Assembly (NCBI GenBank): GCA_045614225.1 | Contig: JAZLCO010000032.1 | Span: 1 to 40,994 of the forward strand | DNA: 40,994 nt | Direction: 5' to 3' | Source: UBA9715 sp045614225 | GTDB lineage: Bacteria > Actinomycetota > Coriobacteriia > Coriobacteriales > Eggerthellaceae | Shown: in pieces, positions 33,301 through 40,994 of the stretch | How the letters are laid out: every line of letters starts with the position of its first letter | Position numbering within the stretch: position 1 is the first letter of the stretch | The notes under the pieces: generated by a model | Databases searched by the model: none | Told to the model about the DNA's origin: nothing | The model's input: only the letters and a program-made list of their open reading frames with translations | Program-made: the position numbers and the translations under genes

Positions 33301-36300
33301 CTCGGCGAGTATCCGGTGGTCTACGGTGCCGCCCTTGAGGAATACTACCCTTCGACCGACCCCGTCTCGACGGTGCCGGGCAAGGAGTTCTCAGGCCTGT
33401 GGTACTCCGACTCGACGTGCACCCGTCCCATGTTCTTCTCCGAGCCGTCCGCCGGCCAGCAGGAACTGCTGACGAAGAAGATGCAGGCTCCGGGCGGCGT
33501 GGTCGTGAGCACCGAGATGGCTGCAAAGGATTACGATGTCGTTTCCGAGATGCCGCGCCACGATTTGACGGTCTATGCCGGCTGGGATGACGTGTGGTAC
33601 TGGGTCAAGATCGACCCGAACGGCGGCATGCTCAGCGACACCGAGGCCACGTGGTTCTGGGAGACCTATGGCGAGGCAATCGAGGAATACTCCGATGTGA
33701 CGCGCAAGTACGTTGCGAACCCTGCTGGCACGTACTACTACCACTACGACGAGTTCAACGCCTCCGACCCCGAGGGTCCGCAGCCTGCAACACGCAAGGC
33801 GTACTACACCGACAGCTCGGTGCTGGGCTCGAGTGGAACTACGTACAGCTTTGACGAGGATGCCTACGCGCTGGTGGGCTGGTTCAAGGTCAACGCCGAC
33901 GGCTCGCTTTCCGCTTACAACTTCGGCGCGGGTGTCACCGACAACCTGACGCTGCGCGCTGTGTGGCGCCAAGTGGGCGACTACCGCATCGTGTACCACC
34001 TCGAGGGTGTCGACACGTCCGGCGCGCCGATCGACGGCGCGACCGCGACAGGCCAGGTGCCCGTTGACAGCAACGCCTACGCCGATGCTTCCGACGCGGC
34101 GATGGCATCGGCCTCCGGTCTCGAAGCTCCTTCTGGCTATGTGTTCTGGGGCTGGTTCTATGGCGATCGCGTCTACAACCCGGGCGACGCGTTCTCCCTC
34201 GACGCGGGCCGTTACGCAAAGGGCGACGTCTTCGACGTCTACCCGGTGTTCGTGGCTGTCGAGGATGTGCCCGTCGCTACGACTCATATCGTCTACGACG
34301 GCAACGGTGGCACGACGTCCCTTGATGCCCAGGGCTTGGATACCGAGACCATGATGACGACTTCCGTGTCCGACGACCGGACTCGGATCACCGACGGCGC
34401 CCTGCACGCCAACCAGAGCTACACGCTGCGCGGCGAGGGAACCTTCGAGCGCGAGGGCTACAAGCTGGTAGGCTGGGAGACCTGGGATGGTGCGTATCGT
34501 TTCGCGCTGGGTCAGGGTGACGTGGCCGTCGACAACGCCGGCGTCGAAACCAATCCCAATGCTAATACGCTGCGTGCACTGTGGGAGCGCGACAGTTACG
34601 AGGTGAAGGTCGTCAAGGCCGTCGAGAACGGCTCTGACGCTCTGAAGGACAACACGTTCCGCTTCACTCCGTCGGTCAAGATCGAGGGAAGCTCCGATTT
34701 TGCGGCGCGTGAGAACTTCGCCCTGGCGGACGACCAGAGCGTGTCGTTTGCGAACGTGCCCTACGGGTCCCAGTTCAAGGTCGTCGAGGATCGCAACGGC
34801 GCCAACTTCACGACGCAGATTGCGGCAGTCGACGCTAACGGTGCTGCGGTCGAGCCTGTGGAAGGGGAGGAGAGCACCTACACGATCAAGGGCAACACCA
34901 CCATCACGTTCACGAACACCTATGACTCCTATGCGGTCACGTACGATGGCAACGCTGGAAGCGACACCGTGACCAACCTTGCAAGCGATGACTCGTCCTA
35001 CAAGCCGTCCGATATCGTGACGGTGACAAACGAGATGCCGGCGCGCGCGAACTACACGTTCCTCGGCTGGAATACCGAAGCCGATGGTTCTGGTGCTGAG
35101 CACGCGGCAGGTTCGACGTTCGGCATCCAGGGCAACACGACGCTGTACGCCCAGTGGGTGAAGAACGATGCGCTGACCTATGAGCCCAACGGTGGCACGG
35201 GCGAAGCAGTGAGCGTTTCGGGTACCGTCGGTGCACAGGTCGAGGTTATTGGCAATCTGTTCACGCGCGCGGGTTATGAGTTCGCGGGCTGGAACACTGT
35301 GGCCGCTGGCTCTGGCACGGCATATCCAGTGGGATCGCAGTACACGCTGACCGACGATCTCTACGATGTGCTGTACGCGCAGTGGACGGCCAAGAATGAC
35401 ACGCCCTATGCAATCGAGTACTACCTGCAGGACCTCGGCAATGAAAGCAACTACATCCTGCAAGAGGGCAAGACGGTCAAGGCGGGCACGACCGACGCTG
35501 AGGTTTCGGTCGAGCAGGCCGACATCAAGCCGTTCGAAGGCTTCACGTATAACGCTGAAAACGCGAACAACGTGCTGACGGGCACGGTTGCTGGCGATGG
35601 CAGCCTGGTGTTGAAGGTCTACTACGACCGTAATTCTTACGAAGTCAGTTACGCGTATGGCAATGAGGTGCCCGGCGCGAGCGCACTGCCGCAAACCGTT
35701 TCCTACAAGTTCGGCCAGAGCGTGACGCTGGCTCCCGATGCGGCGGCGACAGGCTATGCGTTCAGCGGCTGGACAACCAGCGATGCGACGCTCGACAACC
35801 GCACGTTCACGATGCCCGCGAAGTCCGTCGCGCTGACGGGCGCGTACACGGCCAATGCTGACACGGCTTACGCGGTCCGCCACTGGCAACAGAACCTCGA
35901 GGGTAACGATTACACGCTATATGAGACCGAGAATCTGAGCGGCACAACCGGCGAAACGGCAACCGCCACGGTCAAGGAGTACATCGGCTTCAAGCATGTC
36001 GACGGCAACGGGCTGGACAAGCTGACCGGTACCATCGACGGCGACGGCAGCCTGATGCTCGACGTCTACTACGACCGCCAGACCTTCACCGTCACCTACG
36101 CTGATGGCGTGGAAGGCGAGGATGTCTTCGCCGACTCCGTCTTCGAGAACGTGCGCTACGGCGCGGCCACCCCGGCTTACGCCGAGGGCGCTACGCCGCA
36201 ACGGCAGGGCTACGTGTTCGGCGGCTGGGATGTAGAGGTCGCCGCAACGGTGACGGCCGATGCGGTCTACAACGCCACGTGGAGTGCCGCGACGAACACA

Positions 36301-39300
36301 CCGTACGTGGTCAAGCACTACAAGCAGAACGTCAACGATGACGGCTACACGTTGGCCGATACCGAAAAGCTGACGGGCACGACGGGTGCCCAGGTCGAGG
36401 CTGTTTCCAAGAGCTACGAGGGCTTCACGCTCAACACTGAGGCAGTCGGCACAGTGGCTTCCGGCACAGTTGCAGCCAACGGCTCGCTCGAGCTGGCGCT
36501 GTACTACGACCGTGAGATCTTCGGTGTGACCTACGAGTTCACGGGTGCCGTGCCTGACGGCGTAAGCGCGCTGCCAATCGATAACAACGCTTACCGCTTC
36601 GGCGCGCTCGCTGTCGTCGCAGCACCTGCGACGGCTCCTACTGGCTATACGTTCAGCGGCTGGTCTGTCGTTTCGCCGAATGGCGCCTCGATCGTTGACG
36701 GCGCAATCGCGATGCCGGCTTCCGATGTGGTGCTGCAGGGTTCCTTCGCCCCGAACTCTGACACTCCCTATCGAGTTGAGCACTACCAGCAGAACGCTGA
36801 CAACGATGGCTACACGCTTGCCGACACCGATAACCTTAAGGGCACGACAGGCACCCAGGTTACCGCAGAGCCCAAGGATTACAGCACGGCTGGCTTCACG
36901 CATGTGAACGTGAGCGGCAAGTCCGTTGAGCTGGGGACCATCGCCGGCGACGGCGGTCTCGTGCTCAAGGTCTACTACAACCGCACGACGAATACCGTGA
37001 GCTACTCTTTCGAGGGCACAGTGCCCCAGGGCGCCGGTGTCGTACCTGGTACTGCAACTTACCGCCATGGCGCCACAGTGAAAATTGCCGGCAATCCCAC
37101 GACACCCGCGGGCTATACGTTCAGCGGCTGGACCACGTCTGATGCGGCCGTTGCCGCTGGTTCGTTCACGATGCCACGCGTCGATGTCGCCTTTACCGGC
37201 AGCTTCACGGCCAACAGCGACATCTCCTATACGATCGAGCGCTATCTGCAGAACCCCGACGGAACGTATCCCAATGATCCCACCTACACCGAACCGGTCG
37301 AAGGTGCGACCACCGACACGAAGGTAACGATTCCCGAGCGTTCTTTCGAGGGCTACAAGCTCGACGACACGGTTGAGGGCACGACGCTGTCCGGCACGGT
37401 CGCGGGCGACGGCAGCCTGGTGCTGCGCGCTTACTACGCAGCCGAAGAGCATACCGTCACCTACACCTACGCCGACGCCACGCCCACAGGCGCCACGGTT
37501 CTTCCTGAGGTGCAGACGTATCGCACTGGCGCCACGGTGACCGTCGCTGCCAACGCAGCGCTGGCGGGTTATGACTTCAGCGGCTGGCAGGCGAACGAGA
37601 ACGGCTCGACAATCGTCAAGGCAGCTGGCTCCACGTTCGTCATGCCGGCAGGTGACGTCGTGCTCGCGGGCTCGTTTACCGCGCGCACCGACACCCCCTA
37701 CACGGTCGAATACTACAAGCAGAATGTCGACAATGACGACTACACCCTCGATGACACGATGACCCAGCAGCTAACTGGCAAAACCGGCACTATCGTGGAT
37801 GCCGACTTGCCCACGCTGACCGGCTTCCACCACGTTACGGTTGCGGGCAAATCGATCGAGTCGGGCGTTGTTTCTGCCAATGACAAACTGGTCCTGAAGG
37901 TCTACTACGATCGTGACGTTTACAACGTCACGTATGCCTACGCCAACTCTCCAGCGACCGCTCTGCCGGCCGACACGGCAGCGCTGGGTACAGCGGGGGT
38001 GCGCTATGGTGCTACGGTGAACGTGGCTGCTGACGGTTGGGCGCCCGGCTACACCTTCAGCGGATGGAAGACCAGCGATGTGTCTGCCGAGAGCGGCTCG
38101 TTCACGATGCCAGCCAACAACGTTGCCTTCACGGGCGCGTTCACTGCCAACACCAACACGGCCTACAAGGTCGAGTACTACTACCAGGTGGGCGGATCCT
38201 ACGATGTCGCACCTAACGTGGTGAACCGCGCGGGCACGACCGATACGTCCGTCGCGCTCACCTCGAGTGACACGACTCCCACGAAGGCCGGCTACGTCTT
38301 CGACGGGTCTGCCGAGAATACGACGTCGGCGCTTGTTGCCGGTGATGGCACGACGGTGCTGCGCGTCTACTTCAAGCAGCAGTTCACGGTCACGTACCTG
38401 CCGGGTAATCATGCAGCAGCCGACAGCGAGGTGCAGGTCACCGGCTCGCTGGACTACGGTACAGCGACTCCTGCAGGTAGCTTCCAGCCTGAGGCGGGCT
38501 ACACGTTCACCGGTTTCAACCCGCCGGTCGATGCAACGGTGACGAAGGATGCCACCTACACCGCACAATGGGCGGCCAATGCCGACACGGCCTACAACGT
38601 CGTGTTCCACTACCAAGTGGGCGGCGAGTACGCTGACGCTGATGCCGTGACGACGAAGATGGCCGGCGAGACCGATACCACCGCGCGCATCGTGGTTGAA
38701 GGGGCGACACCCGTTACGGAGCGCGCCGGCTACGTGTACGACGCTTCGCAAAACAACGTGCTTGCCGATACGATTGCCGGCGACGGCTCGACGACCCTGC
38801 ATGCCTACTTCAAGCAGCAGTTCACGATCTCGTACCTGCCGGGCGAGCGCGGTACGTTCGCTGCGGTAACGCACGAAGCGCTCGACTACGGAACCAGCAT
38901 TCCCGGAGCCCCCGAGACCACGGGTGCAACCGGTTACCATTTCACCGGCTGGAACGAGGCTGATGGCGCTCCGGCCACCACGGCAACCGAAAGCGCGACC
39001 TACGTCGCCCAGTGGGCGCCCAACACCTACACCATGACCTTCGACGCCAACGGCGGCAACGGCTCGATGGAGCCTCAGGAGCTCACGTACGACAGCCCGC
39101 AACAGCTCGACAAGAGCACGCTCACTCGCGAGGGTTATGTGTTCACTGGCTGGAACACTGAGGCCGATGGTTCCGGCACGCATTTCGACGATCAACAGGT
39201 GGTCGAGAACCTCGCGTCCGAGAACGGTGCGACGATCGCGCTGTTCGCGCAGTGGACGGCAGACTGGTCCAACCTGAGCGCGCAGGGCTTCGCGGTCACC

Positions 39301-40994
39301 TACGATGGCCAGCCCCATGCCGTTAACGTTTCCGGCGCTCTTGATAACGATACGGTCACTTTCGAGTCCACAGCTTCGGCGGAGACCGAAAACGCCGGTA
39401 CGCGCACGAGGGGTGCGGGTACATCGCAGAATACGTACGTAGATACCACGCCGTCCGACCACGAGGTCTATGTGACGGTCACGCGCGGCGACTTCTCGAA
39501 GACCATCAAGGTTCAAGCCGTCGTTAACCCCATCGTTATCACCATGACGTCTGCCAGCGCCACGAAGGCCTATGACGGCCTGCCGCTCGAGAATGCAAAC
39601 GTCACGATTGACGGCGTGTTCGCCGAAGGCGAGGATGCGACGATCAAGACGGTGGGCACTCAGACGTATGTTGGTTCGTCCGACAATGAGTTCACCTACC
39701 AGCTCGTGAATGCCAAGGCACAGAACTACGACATCAGGACGCAGTTCGGCACGCTGACGATCACGGACGCAACGAATCCCGATGATCCGGCGAACCCGTT
39801 CGACCCGGCACGCGTCGTCACGAAGACGCACGAGGTCGGCGAGTACGGCTTGGGTGACGTGGTCGAGTTCTCGATCACCGTCAAGAACATCTACGCCGAG
39901 ACCAAGACCGTCACGCTGACCGAGCGCGAAGGTGTCGAGCTGGCTGCTGACGACGCAACGTTCGAGCTTGTGGCAGGTGAGACGCGCACGGTGACGGCGA
40001 CGCATCGGATTAGCGAGCAAGACATTGCTGCCGGTACGTTCGTCAACACGGTCGGTGTTTCATTCGCGGGTGGCGACATTCCCAGCGCCAGTCCGTTTGC
40101 AGCTGAAGACACTGTGACGCCCGAGGCGCCCGAGAGCAGGATTGACGTTTACAAGACCATCCAGAACCCGAAGGACGAATACTCGGTCGGCGACACCATC
40201 GAGTACCTGATCGAGGTTCACAACTCCGGCAACCAGACCGTCAACGATGTGGTTGTGACCGACCAACTGACGGGCGCTTCTGGCACCATCGAGTTCAAGT
40301 GGTCGGTTGAAAACGCAGCCGTCAACGGCAATACGATGGCGCTCGGCTCGCTGGCTCCTGGCGATGCCGTCGAGATTTGGGCGAACTACATCGTTCAGAC
40401 AGAAGACAACGATGCGACTATCGCGAACGTTGCGCTTGTGTCCGGCACCGAACTGCCGGAAGGTCCCTCGACCGAGCCCGCCATCGCCAAGGTCGAAGGT
40501 CTCTACACCTTGACCGTCAACTACGTGTTCGCCAACACGCAACGTCAGGTAGCGCACGAGCCGTACGTTGCCACGCTGCACGTCGGCCAGAACTACGACA
40601 GGATCACGTCGCCAGCTCTCGAGGGCTTTGCGCCCAGCCTGAGCGCCGTCGAGGCTGGCGTCATGCCTGCCAGCGACGTCGAAGTCTGGGTCGAGTACAA
40701 GGCGATCGAGGCTGTCATCCACGATGGAACTGACGATCTGCCCGAAACCATCAAGACCATCACCGGCGGTGATGCCGAGAAGGTTGCCGAAACGGCAGAG
40801 CCCGGTTCGCCTGCTGCCCTGTTGGCAGATGCCGCCCTCACGTCTGGGACTAACGTTGTGACACCTGCTTCCGTGACGGCGGCAACGGTCATTCCGGCTG
40901 CCGCAGCTGCAACAGGCGACGCGCCGGTTGCCGAGATCGTTGCTGGCGACGATGGCACTCCGATGGTCCACACTGTAGGCGGCGCGGGCAACCC
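30397..40994 (+). CDS. giant repeat-rich adhesin-like surface protein (3' end outside window)
   Basis: One open frame of at least 3,532 codons, still open at the window edge. Its ORF is missing from stop-delimited lists because it has no stop here. I checked the frame at several points and saw no shift. N-terminus: signal/anchor helix (VIAILLVLCLAFMCWNVG, about 22-40). An acidic Ala/Glu/Gln/Pro linker follows (about 55-155), then a domain with VEVRVEAPEGAFPAGTEMVVTPV. Next come InlB-type B repeats, a Trp/Tyr-rich segment (32,395-32,790), and a Cna-B-like domain (34,600-34,930). This Cna-B domain has the Lys-VVED-FTNTYD pattern of isopeptide-forming folds. Eight long repeats follow, then an InlB-type repeat, two MBG-like domains and two DUF11-like domains. 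An LPXTG-type anchor would lie beyond the window. GGGA-type ribosome site is weak; the ATG at 30403 is an alternative start. Confidence 0.9.
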   Translation, partial: MNMTNKLADRIMEGARTPEGKVIAILLVLCLAFMCWNVGSLRAFGDAYNQVNASADADKAATAQGQSAESAPEQPAATEEAPAAVEQPAVEEAPVAVEQPVVEAPAQNEEEQAAAQGESQEAAQEAAQEATQEETKEEAKDEVKEETQEEATMPAQSFRKVANGVEVRVEAPEGAFPAGTEMVVTPVATTQVTDAVNGAIEGEASDIIAVDITFRFNGVEVEPERNISVSLTAVAIAQAEETEVVHIADNGAAQLVDQVPTAASNEVAFVSDQFSVYAIVVKNDEGEVVDEVVRYTYNFQTAEGEPYPFYNNAGQTVYSQIVKDGDVLENVGTPAIPDNAKFQGWYVFDEASGAWGDKVEFGTPIKTGDASATFTVRPFLGNVAYINFYEDGEGAVLLQRKQVVLDSGEGTFDVSTVKAPDDAQKGLAFVGWSTSPNSHELVGEDVDDGNSATTLVKVTAGADGTAEASLYPVYKSAHWVNFFSAPVGSGATYIPPAYVTVDQTTTASARPSTTPQWAGYEFQYWTKTPTFTETGSSEDGAATYQMVEFATPPAKYNFDEAMGDEDITLYGYWQPANANYTVVYWQQNVNDDKTWGDDQKTYEFYAQKNMSGLVGSTVTIQGFTESFTGFTLNRAKSDQSVTVTADGKAVLNLYYDRNLITMVFQYSGAPSSWYYEATTTGSGEQYGYVNGQYVKLTAQVTTATVWTYTTGYLWFSNEYEYTGTRYTRTNAGTNKKPDYRYTPTTSESDTQFGYVDGEYKELTKKSSSVTTWYYDGVEYTGQHFIRQSVQGDVFTGLYGSTLADQGERWPGGIWSYTKDNTTSGMSYLGEFVLPEVDSQTIVFSQGSTSTPSTIEFYLQRPDGTYDQNAADDAGTVSGGGNFSFTEKYDGFKVAQYRRYTVSGSTRTYYDSAGKAVSNPDSAWATAVVGGKAPLSITSGKSTVYLNLEIRYARKSFTLKFVDSANGSVLGEYPVVYGAALEEYYPSTDPVSTVPGKEFSGLWYSDSTCTRPMFFSEPSAGQQELLTKKMQAPGGVVVSTEMAAKDYDVVSEMPRHDLTVYAGWDDVWYWVKIDPNGGMLSDTEATWFWETYGEAIEEYSDVTRKYVANPAGTYYYHYDEFNASDPEGPQPATRKAYYTDSSVLGSSGTTYSFDEDAYALVGWFKVNADGSLSAYNFGAGVTDNLTLRAVWRQVGDYRIVYHLEGVDTSGAPIDGATATGQVPVDSNAYADASDAAMASASGLEAPSGYVFWGWFYGDRVYNPGDAFSLDAGRYAKGDVFDVYPVFVAVEDVPVATTHIVYDGNGGTTSLDAQGLDTETMMTTSVSDDRTRITDGALHANQSYTLRGEGTFEREGYKLVGWETWDGAYRFALGQGDVAVDNAGVETNPNANTLRALWERDSYEVKVVKAVENGSDALKDNTFRFTPSVKIEGSSDFAARENFALADDQSVSFANVPYGSQFKVVEDRNGANFTTQIAAVDANGAAVEPVEGEESTYTIKGNTTITFTNTYDSYAVTYDGNAGSDTVTNLASDDSSYKPSDIVTVTNEMPARANYTFLGWNTEADGSGAEHAAGSTFGIQGNTTLYAQWVKNDALTYEPNGGTGEAVSVSGTVGAQVEVIGNLFTRAGYEFAGWNTVAAGSGTAYPVGSQYTLTDDLYDVLYAQWTAKNDTPYAIEYYLQDLGNESNYILQEGKTVKAGTTDAEVSVEQADIKPFEGFTYNAENANNVLTGTVAGDGSLVLKVYYDRNSYEVSYAYGNEVPGASALPQTVSYKFGQSVTLAPDAAATGYAFSGWTTSDATLDNRTFTMPAKSVALTGAYTANADTAYAVRHWQQNLEGNDYTLYETENLSGTTGETATATVKEYIGFKHVDGNGLDKLTGTIDGDGSLMLDVYYDRQTFTVTYADGVEGEDVFADSVFENVRYGAATPAYAEGATPQRQGYVFGGWDVEVAATVTADAVYNATWSAATNTPYVVKHYKQNVNDDGYTLADTEKLTGTTGAQVEAVSKSYEGFTLNTEAVGTVASGTVAANGSLELALYYDREIFGVTYEFTGAVPDGVSALPIDNNAYRFGALAVVAAPATAPTGYTFSGWSVVSPNGASIVDGAIAMPASDVVLQGSFAPNSDTPYRVEHYQQNADNDGYTLADTDNLKGTTGTQVTAEPKDYSTAGFTHVNVSGKSVELGTIAGDGGLVLKVYYNRTTNTVSYSFEGTVPQGAGVVPGTATYRHGATVKIAGNPTTPAGYTFSGWTTSDAAVAAGSFTMPRVDVAFTGSFTANSDISYTIERYLQNPDGTYPNDPTYTEPVEGATTDTKVTIPERSFEGYKLDDTVEGTTLSGTVAGDGSLVLRAYYAAEEHTVTYTYADATPTGATVLPEVQTYRTGATVTVAANAALAGYDFSGWQANENGSTIVKAAGSTFVMPAGDVVLAGSFTARTDTPYTVEYYKQNVDNDDYTLDDTMTQQLTGKTGTIVDADLPTLTGFHHVTVAGKSIESGVVSANDKLVLKVYYDRDVYNVTYAYANSPATALPADTAALGTAGVRYGATVNVAADGWAPGYTFSGWKTSDVSAESGSFTMPANNVAFTGAFTANTNTAYKVEYYYQVGGSYDVAPNVVNRAGTTDTSVALTSSDTTPTKAGYVFDGSAENTTSALVAGDGTTVLRVYFKQQFTVTYLPGNHAAADSEVQVTGSLDYGTATPAGSFQPEAGYTFTGFNPPVDATVTKDATYTAQWAANADTAYNVVFHYQVGGEYADADAVTTKMAGETDTTARIVVEGATPVTERAGYVYDASQNNVLADTIAGDGSTTLHAYFKQQFTISYLPGERGTFAAVTHEALDYGTSIPGAPETTGATGYHFTGWNEADGAPATTATESATYVAQWAPNTYTMTFDANGGNGSMEPQELTYDSPQQLDKSTLTREGYVFTGWNTEADGSGTHFDDQQVVENLASENGATIALFAQWTADWSNLSAQGFAVTYDGQPHAVNVSGALDNDTVTFESTASAETENAGTRTRGAGTSQNTYVDTTPSDHEVYVTVTRGDFSKTIKVQAVVNPIVITMTSASATKAYDGLPLENANVTIDGVFAEGEDATIKTVGTQTYVGSSDNEFTYQLVNAKAQNYDIRTQFGTLTITDATNPDDPANPFDPARVVTKTHEVGEYGLGDVVEFSITVKNIYAETKTVTLTEREGVELAADDATFELVAGETRTVTATHRISEQDIAAGTFVNTVGVSFAGGDIPSASPFAAEDTVTPEAPESRIDVYKTIQNPKDEYSVGDTIEYLIEVHNSGNQTVNDVVVTDQLTGASGTIEFKWSVENAAVNGNTMALGSLAPGDAVEIWANYIVQTEDNDATIANVALVSGTELPEGPSTEPAIAKVEGLYTLTVNYVFANTQRQVAHEPYVATLHVGQNYDRITSPALEGFAPSLSAVEAGVMPASDVEVWVEYKAIEAVIHDGTDDLPETIKTITGGDAEKVAETAEPGSPAALLADAALTSGTNVVTPASVTAATVIPAAAAATGDAPVAEIVAGDDGTPMVHTVGGAGN
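35389..39015 (+). repeat. eight tandem protein-level repeats in the giant adhesin
   Basis: Eight units start at 35389, 35851, 36286, 36751, 37210, 37681, 38146 and 38575, giving unit lengths of 143-157 residues. Each opens with an anchor like (A)N(A/S)DTPYxVEyYkQN. It continues with YTL and GTTG, then GDGSLVLKVYYDR. The second half reads YxVxYxY, GYTFSGW, FTMP and GxFTA. The first half resembles a MucBP-type unit and the second an InlB B-type unit. Divergence is high, so copies are old rather than recent duplications. Confidence 0.85.

Noticed and set aside
35389..39015. CRISPR-like array
   Set aside because: Repeats are about 430-470 bp, in frame and protein-coding with diverged copies; they are adhesin domains, not CRISPR repeats.
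30481..40020. Long minus-strand ORFs (30481-32313, 33391-35889, 35917-37452, 37771-40020)
   Set aside because: They are antisense shadows of the GC-rich adhesin frame. Their translations are Arg/Val/Asp-rich without domains, and no ribosome sites or promoters were seen.

Overview
The window spans the replication-origin region of a high-GC Gram-positive chromosome. Gene content and order, canonical parS sites, Coriobacteriia-type envelope genes and a giant repeat-rich surface protein suggest Actinomycetota, class Coriobacteriia, probably an Eggerthellaceae/Slackia-like gut bacterium. The taxon is an inference from content only. No tRNA, rRNA, IS element or CRISPR array was found.

Left flank (1-4,920): leuS (+), ddl (-) and rlmN (+). 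A perfect hairpin separates leuS from ddl. rlmN probably has a leaderless transcript and carries a canonical parS just upstream.

Origin-left arm (4,920-12,400, all on the minus strand): dnaA, then rpmH-rnpA-yidD-yidC-jag, then rsmG and parA-parB. This is the classical bacterial origin cluster without mnmE/mnmG. Where those genes sit in Firmicutes there is instead a long imperfect hairpin of about 146 bp. Three near-perfect parS sites lie in this arm or beside it. Upstream of dnaA, on the same strand, is a gene for a GHKL-type ATPase fused to a winged helix, placed between dnaA and the origin.

Origin (13,203-13,737): an AT-rich, gene-free stretch with several DnaA-box-like sequences and a 22-bp A/T-only run. 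It lies between the divergent GHKL-wHTH/dnaA pair and dnaN. Gene direction switches here: leftward to the left, rightward to the right. dnaA therefore points away from dnaN, unlike the usual dnaA-dnaN tandem.

Origin-right arm (13,738-21,413, plus strand): dnaN-recF-DUF721 (DciA-like), then gyrB and gyrA. GyrA has Ala at the classic quinolone position 83.

Accessory right part (21,450-30,150): two LytTR regulators whose receiver domains lack the phospho-acceptor Asp bracket two small membrane proteins (minus strand). Then come a transglutaminase-like lipoprotein and a compact type IV pilus-like operon: PilC/GspF platform, four single-span pseudopilin-like proteins and PilT. No PilB is seen. 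A minus-strand gene of unknown function follows.

Right edge (30,397 to the window end): one uninterrupted reading frame of more than 3,530 codons. It encodes a secreted, multi-repeat adhesin-like protein and runs off the window. The many long antisense ORFs across it are shadows.
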